DNA from: Rhizobium croatiense
Lineage (GTDB): Bacteria > Pseudomonadota > Alphaproteobacteria > Rhizobiales > Rhizobiaceae
Length of the DNA stretch: 64,000 nt
Assembly: GCF_019793465.1 (NCBI RefSeq)
Contig: NZ_JAILYJ010000005.1
Location: forward strand, 1-64,000
Direction: 5' to 3'
Shown here piece after piece: positions 17,704 through 26,547 of this stretch (positions are counted from its first letter, which is position 1; every line of letters starts with the position of its first letter). The notes under the pieces are model-generated. The model made no database searches, was not told where the DNA came from, and saw only the letters and a list, made by a program, of their open reading frames with translations. A program made the position numbers and the translations under genes.

Positions 17704-18624
17704 ATGGGCGTCTGGATCGACACGGACATGGGCTTCGACGACATCGCCGCGATTTTAGTGGTGGGACAGTCGGAATATGAAATCGACGGCGTATCGCTGG
17801 TCTTCGGCAATGCGCCGCTGCCGCAAGTCAGAATGAATGCCGCCGGCGCCACCAGTGCCTTCGGCTGGACATTCACCATTCATACCGGCCGCGCCGCGCC
17901 GGTTCTCGGCACGCTCGAAACCGCTCAGGCGATTCTCGGAAAAACCGGCATCCCCACATCAGGCAAGGGCCTGCCCGAGGCGCCTGCCGTTGCCGACAGC
18001 GATGCCTTCGCCGCGCTATGCCGCTGGCTGGAAAGCCAGGGCCAGCACCGCATCCTCGCGCTCGGGCCGCTCACCAATATCGCTGCGGTGGCGCTCGCCC
18101 GCCCCGATCTCGCCACCCGCATCGACGACCTCGTCTGGATGGGCGGCGGCGTCACGTCAGGTAACCACACAGCGTCTGCCGAATTCAACGCGCTTGCCGA
18201 TCCCGAGGCGCTTGCGATCGTCATCGCCCATGGCCTGCCGTTGCGCATGGTCGATCTCGACCTCTGCCGCAAAGTGCTGGCAAGGCCGGAGGATACCGAG
18301 CCGGTGCGCCATGCCGGCGGCGCCAATGCCGAACTGATCGCCGATATGTTTTCCGGTTATATCGGCATCGGCACCAGCCGCGGCCGCCCGGGAATGGCGA
18401 TCTACGATCCATCCGCCGCCGTCGCCTTCATCGCCCCTGACATCGTCAGCTTCCGCCCCGCAAGAATCGACGTCGAACTTCAGGGGGCCCTCACCCGTGG
18501 CCGCACCGTCGTCGAGACACGAGCCACACATGCGACCTTCAACGCCCAATTCGCCGCCGACATCGATGCCGATGGGGCCCGCGCCATCATTCTCGCCGCC
18601 CTGGTCAACGAGGCCCGCAAATGA
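17704..18624 (+). CDS. Nucleoside hydrolase (IunH/RihA-C family)
   Basis: This 306-residue enzyme cleaves the N-glycosidic bond of ribonucleosides to free base and ribose. The calcium-binding signature DTDMGFDDIAAI sits near the N terminus (the DxDxGxDD family motif). Other family features are NIAAVALARPDLATRI and the glycine-rich VWMGGGV. It lacks a signal peptide, so it acts in the cytoplasm on imported nucleoside. It starts four bases after the ABC ATPase gene and overlaps the adenine deaminase start (ATGA). The adjacent adenine deaminase suggests adenosine or another purine nucleoside as substrate. GTGAAATC is a poor ribosome-binding site, so coupling is likely. Confidence 0.88.
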   Translation: MGVWIDTDMGFDDIAAILVVGQSEYEIDGVSLVFGNAPLPQVRMNAAGATSAFGWTFTIHTGRAAPVLGTLETAQAILGKTGIPTSGKGLPEAPAVADSDAFAALCRWLESQGQHRILALGPLTNIAAVALARPDLATRIDDLVWMGGGVTSGNHTASAEFNALADPEALAIVIAHGLPLRMVDLDLCRKVLARPEDTEPVRHAGGANAELIADMFSGYIGIGTSRGRPGMAIYDPSAAVAFIAPDIVSFRPARIDVELQGALTRGRTVVETRATHATFNAQFAADIDADGARAIILAALVNEARK

Positions 18625-20408
18625 ACGCCACCCCTGGCCAGGAACCGGCCGATCTCAACGATCCTGCTTTGCGCGCCCGCGCCGTTGCGGCTGCGCGCGG
18701 CGATGCCCCTTTCGATATGCTGATCACCGGCGGCCGGTTGCTCGATGCGGTGACCGGCCTGATCCGGGACGCCGATATCGGCCTCGTCGGCGCGCTGATC
18801 GCCAGCGTCCATACGCCGGCGAGCCGCACAGATGCCGTCGAGATCATTGATGCGGCAGGCAGCATCGTGACGCCCGGCCTGATCGACACACACATGCACG
18901 TCGAAAGCTCGATGGTGACGCCGGCCGAATATGCGAGCGCCGTGCTGCCGCGTGGCGTCACCACGGTCGTCTGGGATCCGCATGAATTCGGCAATATCCA
19001 TGGCCTCGACGGTGTGCGCTGGGCAATCGAGGCCGTACGCGCGCTGCCGCTGCGCATGATCCTGCTCGCCCCCTCCTGCGTGCCGTCGGCACCCGGCCTG
19101 GAAATTGCCGGCGCCGATTTCGATGCCGCCGTTATCGCCGAAATGCTGCGCTCTTCGGCCGTCGGCGGCGTTGCCGAAGTCATGAACATGCGCGGCGTCA
19201 TCGATGGCGATCCCCGTATGAGCGCCATCGTCAATGCCGGCCTTGCCTCCGGCAAGCTCGTCTGCGGCCACGCCCGCGGGCTCGAGGGCGCCGATCTTAA
19301 CGCCTTCATGGCGGCTGGTGTTACCTCCGACCACGAACTCACCTCCGGCGCCGATCTCGCCGCCAAGCTTGCCGCCGGTCTGACGATCGAACTGCGCGGC
19401 TCGCACGACCATCTGCTGCAAGAATTCGTCGCGGTGCTGAACGGTCTCGGCCACCTGCCGCCCACTGTCACGCTCTGCACCGACGACGTTTTCCCGGATG
19501 AACTCTATGAGAGCGGCGGGCTCGACGACGTCGCCCGCCGGCTGGTGCGCTACGGCATGAAGCCGGAATGGGCGATCCGCGCCGCAACCTTCAACGCCGC
19601 ACAGCGGCTGAAGCGCTCCGACCTCGGCCTTGTTGCCGCCGGCCGCCGCGCCGATCTCGTGTTTTTCGAGAATCTCACGGAATTCCGGGCGCGGCTGGTC
19701 ATCTCAGGTGGCCGCATCGTCGCCCGCAACGGCAGCATGGAGGCGGCCGTCCAACGGCTTGATAGGGCACCGCTTGAAAATTCGGTGAAGCTCCCGCCAC
19801 TCGTCGAAAATGACTTCCTCATTCCATCCGAAGGCGCGCGTGTCCGCGTCGCCACCATCGACCGCCCGCGCTTCACCCAATGGGGCGAGGCCGAAACGGA
19901 GGTCCGGGACGGGTTCGTCGTGCCGCCGGCCGGCAGCGCCATGATCGCCGTCGCCCACCGCCACGGCAAGACCGACGGCGTCCCGCGCATCGGCTTCCTC
20001 ACCGGCTGGGGCGAATGGCGCGGCGCCTTTTGCACCACCGTCTCGCATGACAGCCACAACCTCACCGTCTTCGGCGGCAATGCACGCGACATGGCGCTCG
20101 CCGCCAACGCCGTCATATCAGCCGGCGGCGGCATGGCGGTCGCCAGAGGCGGCAAGGTCGAAGCGATCCTGCCGCTGCCGCTCTCCGGCCTGGTGACCGG
20201 CGCCTCGCTGAAGGACACTGCTTCGGCCTTCGCCGACATCCGCAAGGCCATGGACAAGATCGTCGACTGGAAACCGCCCTACCGCGTCTTCAAGGCTTGC
20301 TTCGGCGCAACGCTGGCCTGCAATGCCGGCCCGCACCAGACCGATCGGGGGATTGCCGATGTCGTGACGGGGAGAGTGATGGAAAGCCCGGTGCTGGAGA
20401 TTTTGTAG
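18621..20408 (+). CDS. ade: Adenine deaminase
   Basis: This metal-dependent amidohydrolase of 595 residues deaminates adenine to hypoxanthine plus ammonia. It shows the AdeC architecture: DMLITGGRLLDAVTGLI, TPGLIDTHMHVESSMVTPAEY (metal-binding HxH and the conserved ESSM), PHEFGNIHGLDGVRW, and a C-terminal domain with VAHRHGK and SHDSHNL. Length is normal for the family. It overlaps the nucleoside hydrolase gene by four bases and is the last gene of the LacI-controlled unit; a palindromic RIME-like element follows. Together the last two enzymes would turn adenosine into ribose, hypoxanthine and ammonia. Confidence 0.92.
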   Translation: MNATPGQEPADLNDPALRARAVAAARGDAPFDMLITGGRLLDAVTGLIRDADIGLVGALIASVHTPASRTDAVEIIDAAGSIVTPGLIDTHMHVESSMVTPAEYASAVLPRGVTTVVWDPHEFGNIHGLDGVRWAIEAVRALPLRMILLAPSCVPSAPGLEIAGADFDAAVIAEMLRSSAVGGVAEVMNMRGVIDGDPRMSAIVNAGLASGKLVCGHARGLEGADLNAFMAAGVTSDHELTSGADLAAKLAAGLTIELRGSHDHLLQEFVAVLNGLGHLPPTVTLCTDDVFPDELYESGGLDDVARRLVRYGMKPEWAIRAATFNAAQRLKRSDLGLVAAGRRADLVFFENLTEFRARLVISGGRIVARNGSMEAAVQRLDRAPLENSVKLPPLVENDFLIPSEGARVRVATIDRPRFTQWGEAETEVRDGFVVPPAGSAMIAVAHRHGKTDGVPRIGFLTGWGEWRGAFCTTVSHDSHNLTVFGGNARDMALAANAVISAGGGMAVARGGKVEAILPLPLSGLVTGASLKDTASAFADIRKAMDKIVDWKPPYRVFKACFGATLACNAGPHQTDRGIADVVTGRVMESPVLEIL

Positions 20409-20442
20409 GACTTGGTGAAATAGCGAGGTTGGTGCCGAGTGG

Positions 20443-20554
20443 CCCCCTCATCCGGCTGCCGCCACCTTCTCCCCGCTGGGGAGAAGAGACTTGCCGCGAG
20501 GTCTCGAACCCCTTCTCCCCAGCGGGGAGAAGGTGCCCGTAGGGCGGATGAGGG
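20443..20554 (+). repeat. RIME-like intergenic palindromic element A
   Basis: CCCCTCATCCGGC leads into CTTCTCCCCGCTGGGGAGAAG, and after a short spacer comes CTTCTCCCCAGCGGGGAGAAG, then the closing GGGCGGATGAGGG. Two strong palindromes lie within an outer inverted repeat. This is the architecture of Rhizobium intergenic mosaic elements. It sits between the convergent ade and amidohydrolase genes, where it could also end transcription. Confidence 0.75.
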
Positions 20555-20569
20555 AGCCGCAAACGCGGC

Positions 20570-21739
20570 CTAACCCTTCAACTCCCGCTCCACCAATGCC
20601 ACCCAATAAGCCGCCCCATATCCGAGCGCTTCATCGTTGAAATCATAGGCCGTGTTGTGATGCAGCGCGCCGTCCACCGCCGGCCCGTTGCCGAGCCAGG
20701 CGTAACAGCCCGGCGCGTTCTGCGCGAAGAAGGCAAAGTCGTCGCCCGCCGTCGACGGCGGAAAGCTAGTTCGCACTTTTTCACCAAAGACCATCCCGGC
20801 GGCAGCAAGCGCCCGCGTAGTCGCATCCCGGTCATTGGTCACCGGCGGAATGCGCCGCTCGAAACGGTAGTCGGCTGAAATGCCGTACATGGCAGCCGTT
20901 CCGCTGGCCAGCCGGCCGATCTCTGTCGCCAGCTGGTCGCGCACCTCAGGCGAATAGGCGCGGGCCGTTCCGCCAATCTCGACCACGTCGGGAATGACGT
21001 TCAGCGCCTTGGGATCACCCGCCTGCAGGAAGCAGGCGCTGACGACGGCCGGCTGCAGCGGATCGACCACGCGCCCGACAATCGTCTGCAGCGATGACAG
21101 GAATGTGCCGGCCGCCGTGATCGGATCGCGGCCGAGATGCGGCTTGGCGCCGTGCGTGCCGATTCCGCGAAAGGTGATGCGCCAGCTGTCGGAAGAGGCA
21201 AGCTGCGGCCCCTCGACCACCGCGATCTCGTCGACCGCAAGCCCAGGCATATTGTGCAGCCCATAGACGGCATCGCAAGGGAAAAGCCTGAAGAGCCCTT
21301 CGTCCACCATGCGCTTGGCGCCGCCGCGCCCCTCTTCGGCCGGCTGGAAAATGAAATGCACCGTGCCGGAAAAACTCCGCGTCGCCGCAAGATGCCGTGC
21401 GGCGCCGAGAAGCATCGCCGTATGGCCGTCATGACCGCAGGCATGCATCCTGCCAGGCACCGTCGACTTATAAGGCCGCTCCGCCGCCTCGGGCATGGCG
21501 AGCGCATCCATGTCAGCCCTGAGCCCGATGCGGCGGGTGCCGTTGCCGACCTGCAGCGTGCCGACCACGCCGGTGCCGCCAAGGCCGCGGTGCACAGCAA
21601 TACCGGCTTCCTCCAGCAGCCTCGCGACGATGCCGGCGGTGCGCTCCTCCTCGAAGCCGAGCTCGGGATGGGCATGCAGGTCACGTCGCAGGGCGGTGAG
21701 GAACGGCAGATCGTCCTTGATCCGGGCGGGGATGCTCAT
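20570..21739 (-). CDS. M20-family amidohydrolase (hippurate/N-acyl-amino-acid hydrolase type)
   Basis: This 389-residue metallohydrolase of peptidase family M20D has DLHAHPELGFEEERTAGIV, the metal ligands in MHACGHDGHTAMLLGAARHL, the catalytic glutamate region FIFQPAEEGRGGAKRMVDEG and a late HHNTAYDFNDEALGYG. Members remove acyl groups from N-acyl amino acids, hippurate or indole-3-acetyl-amino acids. The substrate here is unknown. The gene follows tctA on the same strand after 90 bp, as the probable last gene of the tripartite transporter operon, which hints that the imported carboxylate is an N-acyl or amide compound. Confidence 0.88.
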   Translation of the reverse strand: MSIPARIKDDLPFLTALRRDLHAHPELGFEEERTAGIVARLLEEAGIAVHRGLGGTGVVGTLQVGNGTRRIGLRADMDALAMPEAAERPYKSTVPGRMHACGHDGHTAMLLGAARHLAATRSFSGTVHFIFQPAEEGRGGAKRMVDEGLFRLFPCDAVYGLHNMPGLAVDEIAVVEGPQLASSDSWRITFRGIGTHGAKPHLGRDPITAAGTFLSSLQTIVGRVVDPLQPAVVSACFLQAGDPKALNVIPDVVEIGGTARAYSPEVRDQLATEIGRLASGTAAMYGISADYRFERRIPPVTNDRDATTRALAAAGMVFGEKVRTSFPPSTAGDDFAFFAQNAPGCYAWLGNGPAVDGALHHNTAYDFNDEALGYGAAYWVALVERELKG

Positions 21740-21829
21740 GGCCTGGATATCCTGTCAAGCAACGGGCGCCCAGCCGGCGCCCGCGTCAGATCATTTCTTG
21801 TTTATCAAACGGATCGCAAGTTCAACCCC

Positions 21830-23335
21830 TCAGGCCTCCTCGACGAACACCTCCTCGCGCTTCTTCTTGACGCTCGGCAGGAAGACGACGATCAGAACGG
21901 CGACCGCGATCGCCAGAAGCGTGGCGCTGATCGGCCGGGTGACGAAGGTGGTCGGATCGCCGCGCGACAGGATCATGGCGCGTCTCAGGTTCTCTTCCAG
22001 AAGCGGCCCGAGCACGAAACCGAGCAGGAGCGGCGCCGGTTCGCAGCGAAGCTTTGCCAGCACATAGCCGATGAAGCCGAAGAAGGCGACGGCATAGAGG
22101 TCGTAAACGTTCGTATTGACGCTGTAGACCCCGATCGAGCAGAAGGCCATGATGACGGGGAAGAGCACATAATAGGGCACGGTTAATAGCTTCACCCAGA
22201 GCCCGATCAGCGGCAGGTTCAGGATCACGAGCATCAGATTGCCGATCCACATCGAGGCAATGATACCCCAGAATAGCGCCGGCTGCTCGGTGGCGACATT
22301 CGGTCCCGGCACGATGCCCTGGATGATCATCGCGCCGATCATCAGCGCCATGACGGGATTGGCCGGAATGCCGAGCGTCAGCAGAGGAATGAACGAAGTC
22401 TGCGCCCCGGCATTGTTGGCCGATTCCGGACCCGCCACGCCGGCGACCGCGCCCTTGCCGAATTCCTGCGGCGTCTTCGACAGGCGTTTTTCCACCGTAT
22501 AGGAAGCGAAGGAGGCAAGGATCGCCCCGCCACCCGGCAAGATGCCGAGCGCCGAGCCGATCGCCGTGCCGCGAATGACCGGCGCGATCATCTCCTTGAA
22601 TTCCTGGCGCGAGGGCAAGAGACCCGAAACCTTGGCCACCAGCACTGTGCGGGTCGATTCGCCTTCGAGATTGCGCAGGATTTCCGCCACGCCGAAGACG
22701 CCGACGGCAAGCGCCACGAAGTTCAGCCCGTCGGCATATTCGCGGATGCCGAGCGTGAAGCGCGGCGTGCCGGTATAGATATCGGTCCCGACGAGGCCGA
22801 GCAGCAGTCCGAGCGCGACCATCGCCAGCGCCTTGACGACCGAGCCGTGCGCCAGAGCGATCGAGGAGACGAGGCCGACGATCATCAGCGAGAAATATTC
22901 CGCCGCACCGAATTGCAGCGCGATATCGGTCAGCGGCGGTGCGAAGATCGCAACGAGAAAGGTCGAGACCGTGCCGGCGAAGAATGAGCCGAGCGCGGCG
23001 ATCGCCAACGCCGCCCCCGCCCTGCCCTTGCGGGCCATCTGGTAGCCGTCGATTGCGGTGACGGCGGAAGAGGATTCGCCCGGCATATTGATGAGGATCG
23101 CCGTCGTCGAGCCGCCATATTGCGCGCCGTAATAGATGCCGGCGAGCATGATGAGCGAAGAGACCGGCTCGAGCTGAAAGGTGATCGGCAGAAGCATGGC
23201 GATCGTCGCCGTGGCGCCGATGCCGGGCAGTACGCCGATCAGCGTGCCGAGCAGCACGCCGATCAGGCAGAAGAGAAGATTGTCGAGGGTTGCCGCGGTG
23301 GCAAAGCCAAGTGCGAGATTGCTGAAGAGATCCAC
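21830..23335 (-). CDS. tctA: Tripartite tricarboxylate transporter large permease TctA
   Basis: This 501-residue inner-membrane subunit with about 11-12 hydrophobic segments starts MDLFSNLALGFATAATLDNL. It carries the TctA hallmarks GVLPGIGATATIAMLLPITF, GIYYGAQYGGSTTAILINMPGE (split here by domain) and LGLLLGLVGTDIYTG, plus GPESANNAGAQTSFIPLLTLGIP in the second half. With TctB and the periplasmic TctC it forms a sodium-dependent carboxylate importer. tctB lies nine bases upstream, tctC one gene further. Citrate is the founding substrate of the family, but members take many carboxylates. Confidence 0.93.
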   Translation of the reverse strand: MDLFSNLALGFATAATLDNLLFCLIGVLLGTLIGVLPGIGATATIAMLLPITFQLEPVSSLIMLAGIYYGAQYGGSTTAILINMPGESSSAVTAIDGYQMARKGRAGAALAIAALGSFFAGTVSTFLVAIFAPPLTDIALQFGAAEYFSLMIVGLVSSIALAHGSVVKALAMVALGLLLGLVGTDIYTGTPRFTLGIREYADGLNFVALAVGVFGVAEILRNLEGESTRTVLVAKVSGLLPSRQEFKEMIAPVIRGTAIGSALGILPGGGAILASFASYTVEKRLSKTPQEFGKGAVAGVAGPESANNAGAQTSFIPLLTLGIPANPVMALMIGAMIIQGIVPGPNVATEQPALFWGIIASMWIGNLMLVILNLPLIGLWVKLLTVPYYVLFPVIMAFCSIGVYSVNTNVYDLYAVAFFGFIGYVLAKLRCEPAPLLLGFVLGPLLEENLRRAMILSRGDPTTFVTRPISATLLAIAVAVLIVVFLPSVKKKREEVFVEEA

Positions 23336-23344
23336 CGTCGCCTC

Positions 23345-23806
23345 CTAGAACCGGACCCAGGGGCCGAAACGCTCGAACGGCAGCCCGAGCCCATAACTGA
23401 AGACGGCGACCGAAAAGATCGTCAGCAGCAGCGACAGAATGATCGCAGACACCACGTTCATCTTGCGCGACGCGAAGCAGGCGATGAAGGCGGTGAAGAA
23501 CAGCGCCGGCGCAAATCCGAGCCCGCGCACGGTCAGCCCGAAGAAGACTGGAGCCGGCAGGATGAACAGCATGCCGCGCCAGGCGAAGACGTCGACCGGC
23601 TCACCTTCGACACGCAGCGCCTGAATGAAGATGATCGCGCCGAGCAGCACGAGCACGCAGGCCAGCACCAGCGGAAAATAACCCGGCCCCATGCGCAATG
23701 CCGTGCCGAGGTCGAGCGAAAACGACTGGAAGGCGAAGAAGGCGCCGGTGGCGACGAAAAGCGCGCCGCAGATCGCATTGGTGGTATCGAAACTGATGGA
23801 TTTCAT
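23345..23806 (-). CDS. tctB: Tripartite tricarboxylate transporter small permease TctB
   Basis: This 153-residue membrane protein has four predicted transmembrane helices, including GALFVATGAFFAFQSFSLDL and LRMGPGYFPLVLACVLVLLG, the latter containing the G-GYFP motif typical of TctB. It is the small membrane subunit that pairs with TctA. The stop lies nine bases before the tctA start, so translation is probably linked. A 217-bp gap with a RIME-like repeat separates it from the upstream tctC gene. GGAGACACC precedes the ATG. Confidence 0.85.
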   Translation of the reverse strand: MKSISFDTTNAICGALFVATGAFFAFQSFSLDLGTALRMGPGYFPLVLACVLVLLGAIIFIQALRVEGEPVDVFAWRGMLFILPAPVFFGLTVRGLGFAPALFFTAFIACFASRKMNVVSAIILSLLLTIFSVAVFSYGLGLPFERFGPWVRF

Positions 23807-23858
23807 GGTGTCTCCTGGAGTTGGAGATGGTTCACGTGATGCATCACAAAGGAGCTAG

Positions 23859-23993
23859 CCCCTCATCCGCCTGCCGGCACCTTCTCCCCGTAAACGGGTA
23901 GAAGGGAACACACCGCAACCTCCCCGTTCCCGCCACGTCTCGCATGGCATGTCCCCTCTCCCCGCAAGCGGGGAGAGGGTTAGGGTGAGGGGC
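23859..23993 (+). repeat. RIME-like intergenic palindromic element B
   Basis: The element begins CCCCTCATCCGCCTGCCGGC and ends GTTAGGGTGAGGGG, with palindromes CTTCTCCCCGTAAACGGGTAG and CTCTCCCCGCAAGCGGGGAG inside. It shares its opening and its stem sequence with elements A and D. It lies between tctC and tctB and may act as an intra-operon attenuator or mRNA stabiliser. Confidence 0.7.
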
Positions 23994-24023
23994 TCGCGCA
24001 GCATGTCCGCACGAGGATAATCC

Positions 24024-25007
24024 TCAGTCGGCATATTCGCCAGCAGCTTCGATCACCGGCTTCCAGCGGGCGATCTCGCTTTCGAGCTTGGCCTTCAACG
24101 CAGCCGGCGTCGCATCGGCATCGGAGGACGGCGTCGTGCCCAGTTCGGCGAAGCGGGCGCCGACATTCGGATCCTTCAGCGCGACCTGCAGCGACTTCGA
24201 CAGCCGTTCGTTGATCTCGGCCGGTGTGCCCTTCGGGGTATAGATGCCGTGCCAGATGCCGACTTCGAAGCCCGGCAGGCCGGCTTCGACCGCCGTCGGA
24301 ATGTCCTTCATCACGTCGAGGCGCTTGGGCGAGGTCACGGCATAGGCCTTGATCGTGCCGCCCGTTATTTGCTTCGTCGTATTGGTCGTCTGGTCGCACA
24401 TGATATCCACCTGGCCGCCGAGAAGATCGGTCATCGCAGGACCGGTGCCCTTGTAGGGAACGGTCGTCAGCTGGGTCTGGATGGCGCTCATGAACATCAT
24501 GCCGCAGAGATGCGAAGCGGCGCCGATGCCGGCATTGGCGACCGTCACCTTGTCCTTGTTGGCCTTGACGTAGTCGATCAAGCCCTTGAGGTCGGCCGGC
24601 TCGAAGTCCTTGCGGGCGACGATTGTCATCGGCACCTCGGTGACGAGGCCGACATAGTCGAAGTCGCCGAGCGTGTCATAGGCGAGCTTGCGGTAGAGCG
24701 TGGCGCTGGTCGCCATGCCGATATGGTGCAGGAGAATGGTGTATCCATCGGGATCGGCGTTCGCCACCCGGCCGGCGCCGAGCGTGCCGCCGGCGCCGCC
24801 GACGTTCTCCACGACGATCTGCTGGCCGAGATCCTTCGACATGGATTCAGCGACGAGGCGTGCGACGGTATCGGTCGGACCACCGGCCGCGAAGGGGACG
24901 ACCATGGTGATGGTGCGCTCGGGATAGGTCTGCGCCGAAGCGGCGCCGGCGAGAAGAGAGACCGCGGCAGCCGCGGTCAGGCCGAGCATGGCCTTCAGGA
25001 TTTTCAT
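24024..25007 (-). CDS. tctC: Tripartite tricarboxylate transporter periplasmic receptor TctC
   Basis: This 327-residue exported solute receptor starts at 25007, where a signal peptide begins (MKILKAMLGLTAAAAVSLL, ending AGAASAQ) preceded by AGGGAGGAAACG. The body has the Bug/TctC signatures TYPERTITMVVPFAAGGPTDTV, IVVENVGGAGG and a mid-protein PYKGTGPAMTDLLGGQVD. The receptor binds the carboxylate and delivers it to TctAB. A longer in-frame ORF to 25097 lacks a ribosome-binding site and a sensible N terminus. It is first of the transporter genes, downstream of dctD on the same strand. Confidence 0.93.
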   Translation of the reverse strand: MKILKAMLGLTAAAAVSLLAGAASAQTYPERTITMVVPFAAGGPTDTVARLVAESMSKDLGQQIVVENVGGAGGTLGAGRVANADPDGYTILLHHIGMATSATLYRKLAYDTLGDFDYVGLVTEVPMTIVARKDFEPADLKGLIDYVKANKDKVTVANAGIGAASHLCGMMFMSAIQTQLTTVPYKGTGPAMTDLLGGQVDIMCDQTTNTTKQITGGTIKAYAVTSPKRLDVMKDIPTAVEAGLPGFEVGIWHGIYTPKGTPAEINERLSKSLQVALKDPNVGARFAELGTTPSSDADATPAALKAKLESEIARWKPVIEAAGEYAD

Positions 25008-25174
25008 CGTTTCCTCCCTGATGAAACAAGCAAAGCCGCCGGCACATCCTCCGCGCCGACGATGTCCTATTTGCCGCCCGGAAAAATCGAGCCGCAATCA
25101 TCGCCACCGCCTCGACAAGAGGATTCTGGGACAGTGCGGTGCAGCATGGGTCGATTCCGAAACAAACGGCTGTT

Positions 25175-25200
25175 GCGATGGGTGGAAATCCACCCATCGC
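25175..25200 (-). promoter_or_regulatory. Perfect 26-bp palindrome between dctD and tctC
   Basis: GCGATGGGTGGA and TCCACCCATCGC are exact 12-bp inverted repeats around a 2-bp centre. No U tract follows, and the tiny centre favours a protein-binding site over a terminator hairpin. Its place, about 170 bp upstream of the tctC start, suits an upstream activator site for the neighbouring sigma-54 response regulator. It could alternatively help end dctD transcription. Confidence 0.5.
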
Positions 25201-25212
25201 CGTGCTGCAGGA

Positions 25213-26547
25213 TCAGCCGTCGGTAATCAGCATCCGCTTGTCGAGGCCGTATTTCTGCATCTTTTCGTAGAGGGTCTTGCGGGAAATGCCGAGCGATTCA
25301 TAGACCGGCCGGAGGCTGCCGCCATGCGCGACCAGTGCGCTGGCGATGACGCCCCGCTCGAATTCGGCGACGCGTTCTGCAAGGCCGGTCGCCTCCTCGG
25401 CCTGCCGCCCGCCATTGTCGAGACCGAGGACCAGACGGTCGGCGGCGTTCCTCAATTCGCGGACATTGCCGGGCCAGTCGCGCTGAGCAATGTCGGAGAT
25501 CACCTCCGGCGGCACGGTGAGCTCGTCGCGGCCGTAGCGGGCGGCGGCCTCCCGCACCAGCTGCAGGAAAAGCAGCGGAACGTCCGCCCGCCGCTGCGAC
25601 AGCGACGGCACGTGCAGCGTCGCGACGTTCAGTCGGTAGAGCAGATCGGCGCGAAAGCGGCCGGCTGCCACCTCCGCCTCGAGATCGACCTTGCTCGTCG
25701 CGATGAAGCGGACGTCGAGCGGCACGATCTCATTCGATCCGAGCCTGGAAATCACCCGTTCCTGCAGCACCCGCAGGAACTTCGCCTGCAGGTCAAAGGG
25801 CATGGAGCCGATCTCGTCGAGCAGAATGGTGCCGCCGCGCCCGTGCTCGAATTTTCCGTAACGCGGCCTGACCGCTCCCGGAAAGGCGCCGGGCTCGTGA
25901 CCGAAAAGCTCGCTCTCGATGAGGTTTGCCGGCAGCGCAGCGCAATTGATCGCAATGAACGGCCGACTTGCCCGGGCGCTGATGTCGTGAAGCGCGCGGG
26001 CCACCACTTCCTTGCCGGCGCCGGTCTCGCCGACAATAAGCGTATCGGCATCGCTCGCCCCGATCGCACGGATGCGGTAGCGCAGATCCACCATCACCTG
26101 AGTGCGTCCCGGCAGCCGCGCCTCGATATCGTCGCGTTTGCCGGCGACCGCCTTCAGCAGCCGGTTTTCGAGCACGAGGCCGCGCCGCTCCATCGCCCGG
26201 CGAATGACGCCGGCAAGCATCTCCGCCGTGAACGGCTTCTCGATGAAATCATAGGCGCCCTCCCGCATCGCCTTCACAGCGAGCTGCACATCGCCATGGC
26301 CGGTGACGAGAATGACCGGCACCTCCGGATCGACCTCGCGGATCTTCTGCATCAGCGTCATACCGTCGATACCGGGCATGCGGATATCGCTGACGACGAC
26401 CCCGGGAAAGCTGTAGCCGATCAGCTCCAGCACCTGATCGCCATTCGAAAAGGTCTCGACGCTGAAGCCGGAAAGCTCCAGCGCCTGCGCCGTCGACCGG
26501 CGCAACTCTTCTTCGTCGTCGACAAGCAGGATCTTCGCTTCGTTCAT
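25213..26547 (-). CDS. Sigma-54-dependent response regulator, DctD-like
   Basis: This 444-residue activator has three domains. The receiver (about 1-120) has phosphoacceptor Asp54 in VVSDIRMPGIDGM. The AAA+ domain (about 145-375) has Walker A GETGAGKE and GGTILLDEIGSM. A Fis-type helix-turn-helix lies at the C terminus (SLGISRKTLYEKMQKYGL). The sigma-54-contacting loop, normally GAFTGA, reads GAFPGA here. Its start overlaps the sensor kinase stop by four bases, and the tct genes follow, so it probably switches on the carboxylate importer. By analogy with DctBD it would bind an upstream activating site; the 26-bp palindrome is a candidate. Confidence 0.9.
   Translation of the reverse strand: MNEAKILLVDDEEELRRSTAQALELSGFSVETFSNGDQVLELIGYSFPGVVVSDIRMPGIDGMTLMQKIREVDPEVPVILVTGHGDVQLAVKAMREGAYDFIEKPFTAEMLAGVIRRAMERRGLVLENRLLKAVAGKRDDIEARLPGRTQVMVDLRYRIRAIGASDADTLIVGETGAGKEVVARALHDISARASRPFIAINCAALPANLIESELFGHEPGAFPGAVRPRYGKFEHGRGGTILLDEIGSMPFDLQAKFLRVLQERVISRLGSNEIVPLDVRFIATSKVDLEAEVAAGRFRADLLYRLNVATLHVPSLSQRRADVPLLFLQLVREAAARYGRDELTVPPEVISDIAQRDWPGNVRELRNAADRLVLGLDNGGRQAEEATGLAERVAEFERGVIASALVAHGGSLRPVYESLGISRKTLYEKMQKYGLDKRMLITDG

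Noticed and set aside
23885..23935. Minus-strand EcfG promoter (GTTCC with AACA)
   Set aside because: Falls within a RIME-like repeat and faces no gene at a sensible distance.
25008..25060. Sigma-54 (-24/-12) promoter for tctC
   Set aside because: A GTGCC-N6-TTTGC-like stretch exists, but the -24 GG is missing at correct spacing; too weak to annotate.
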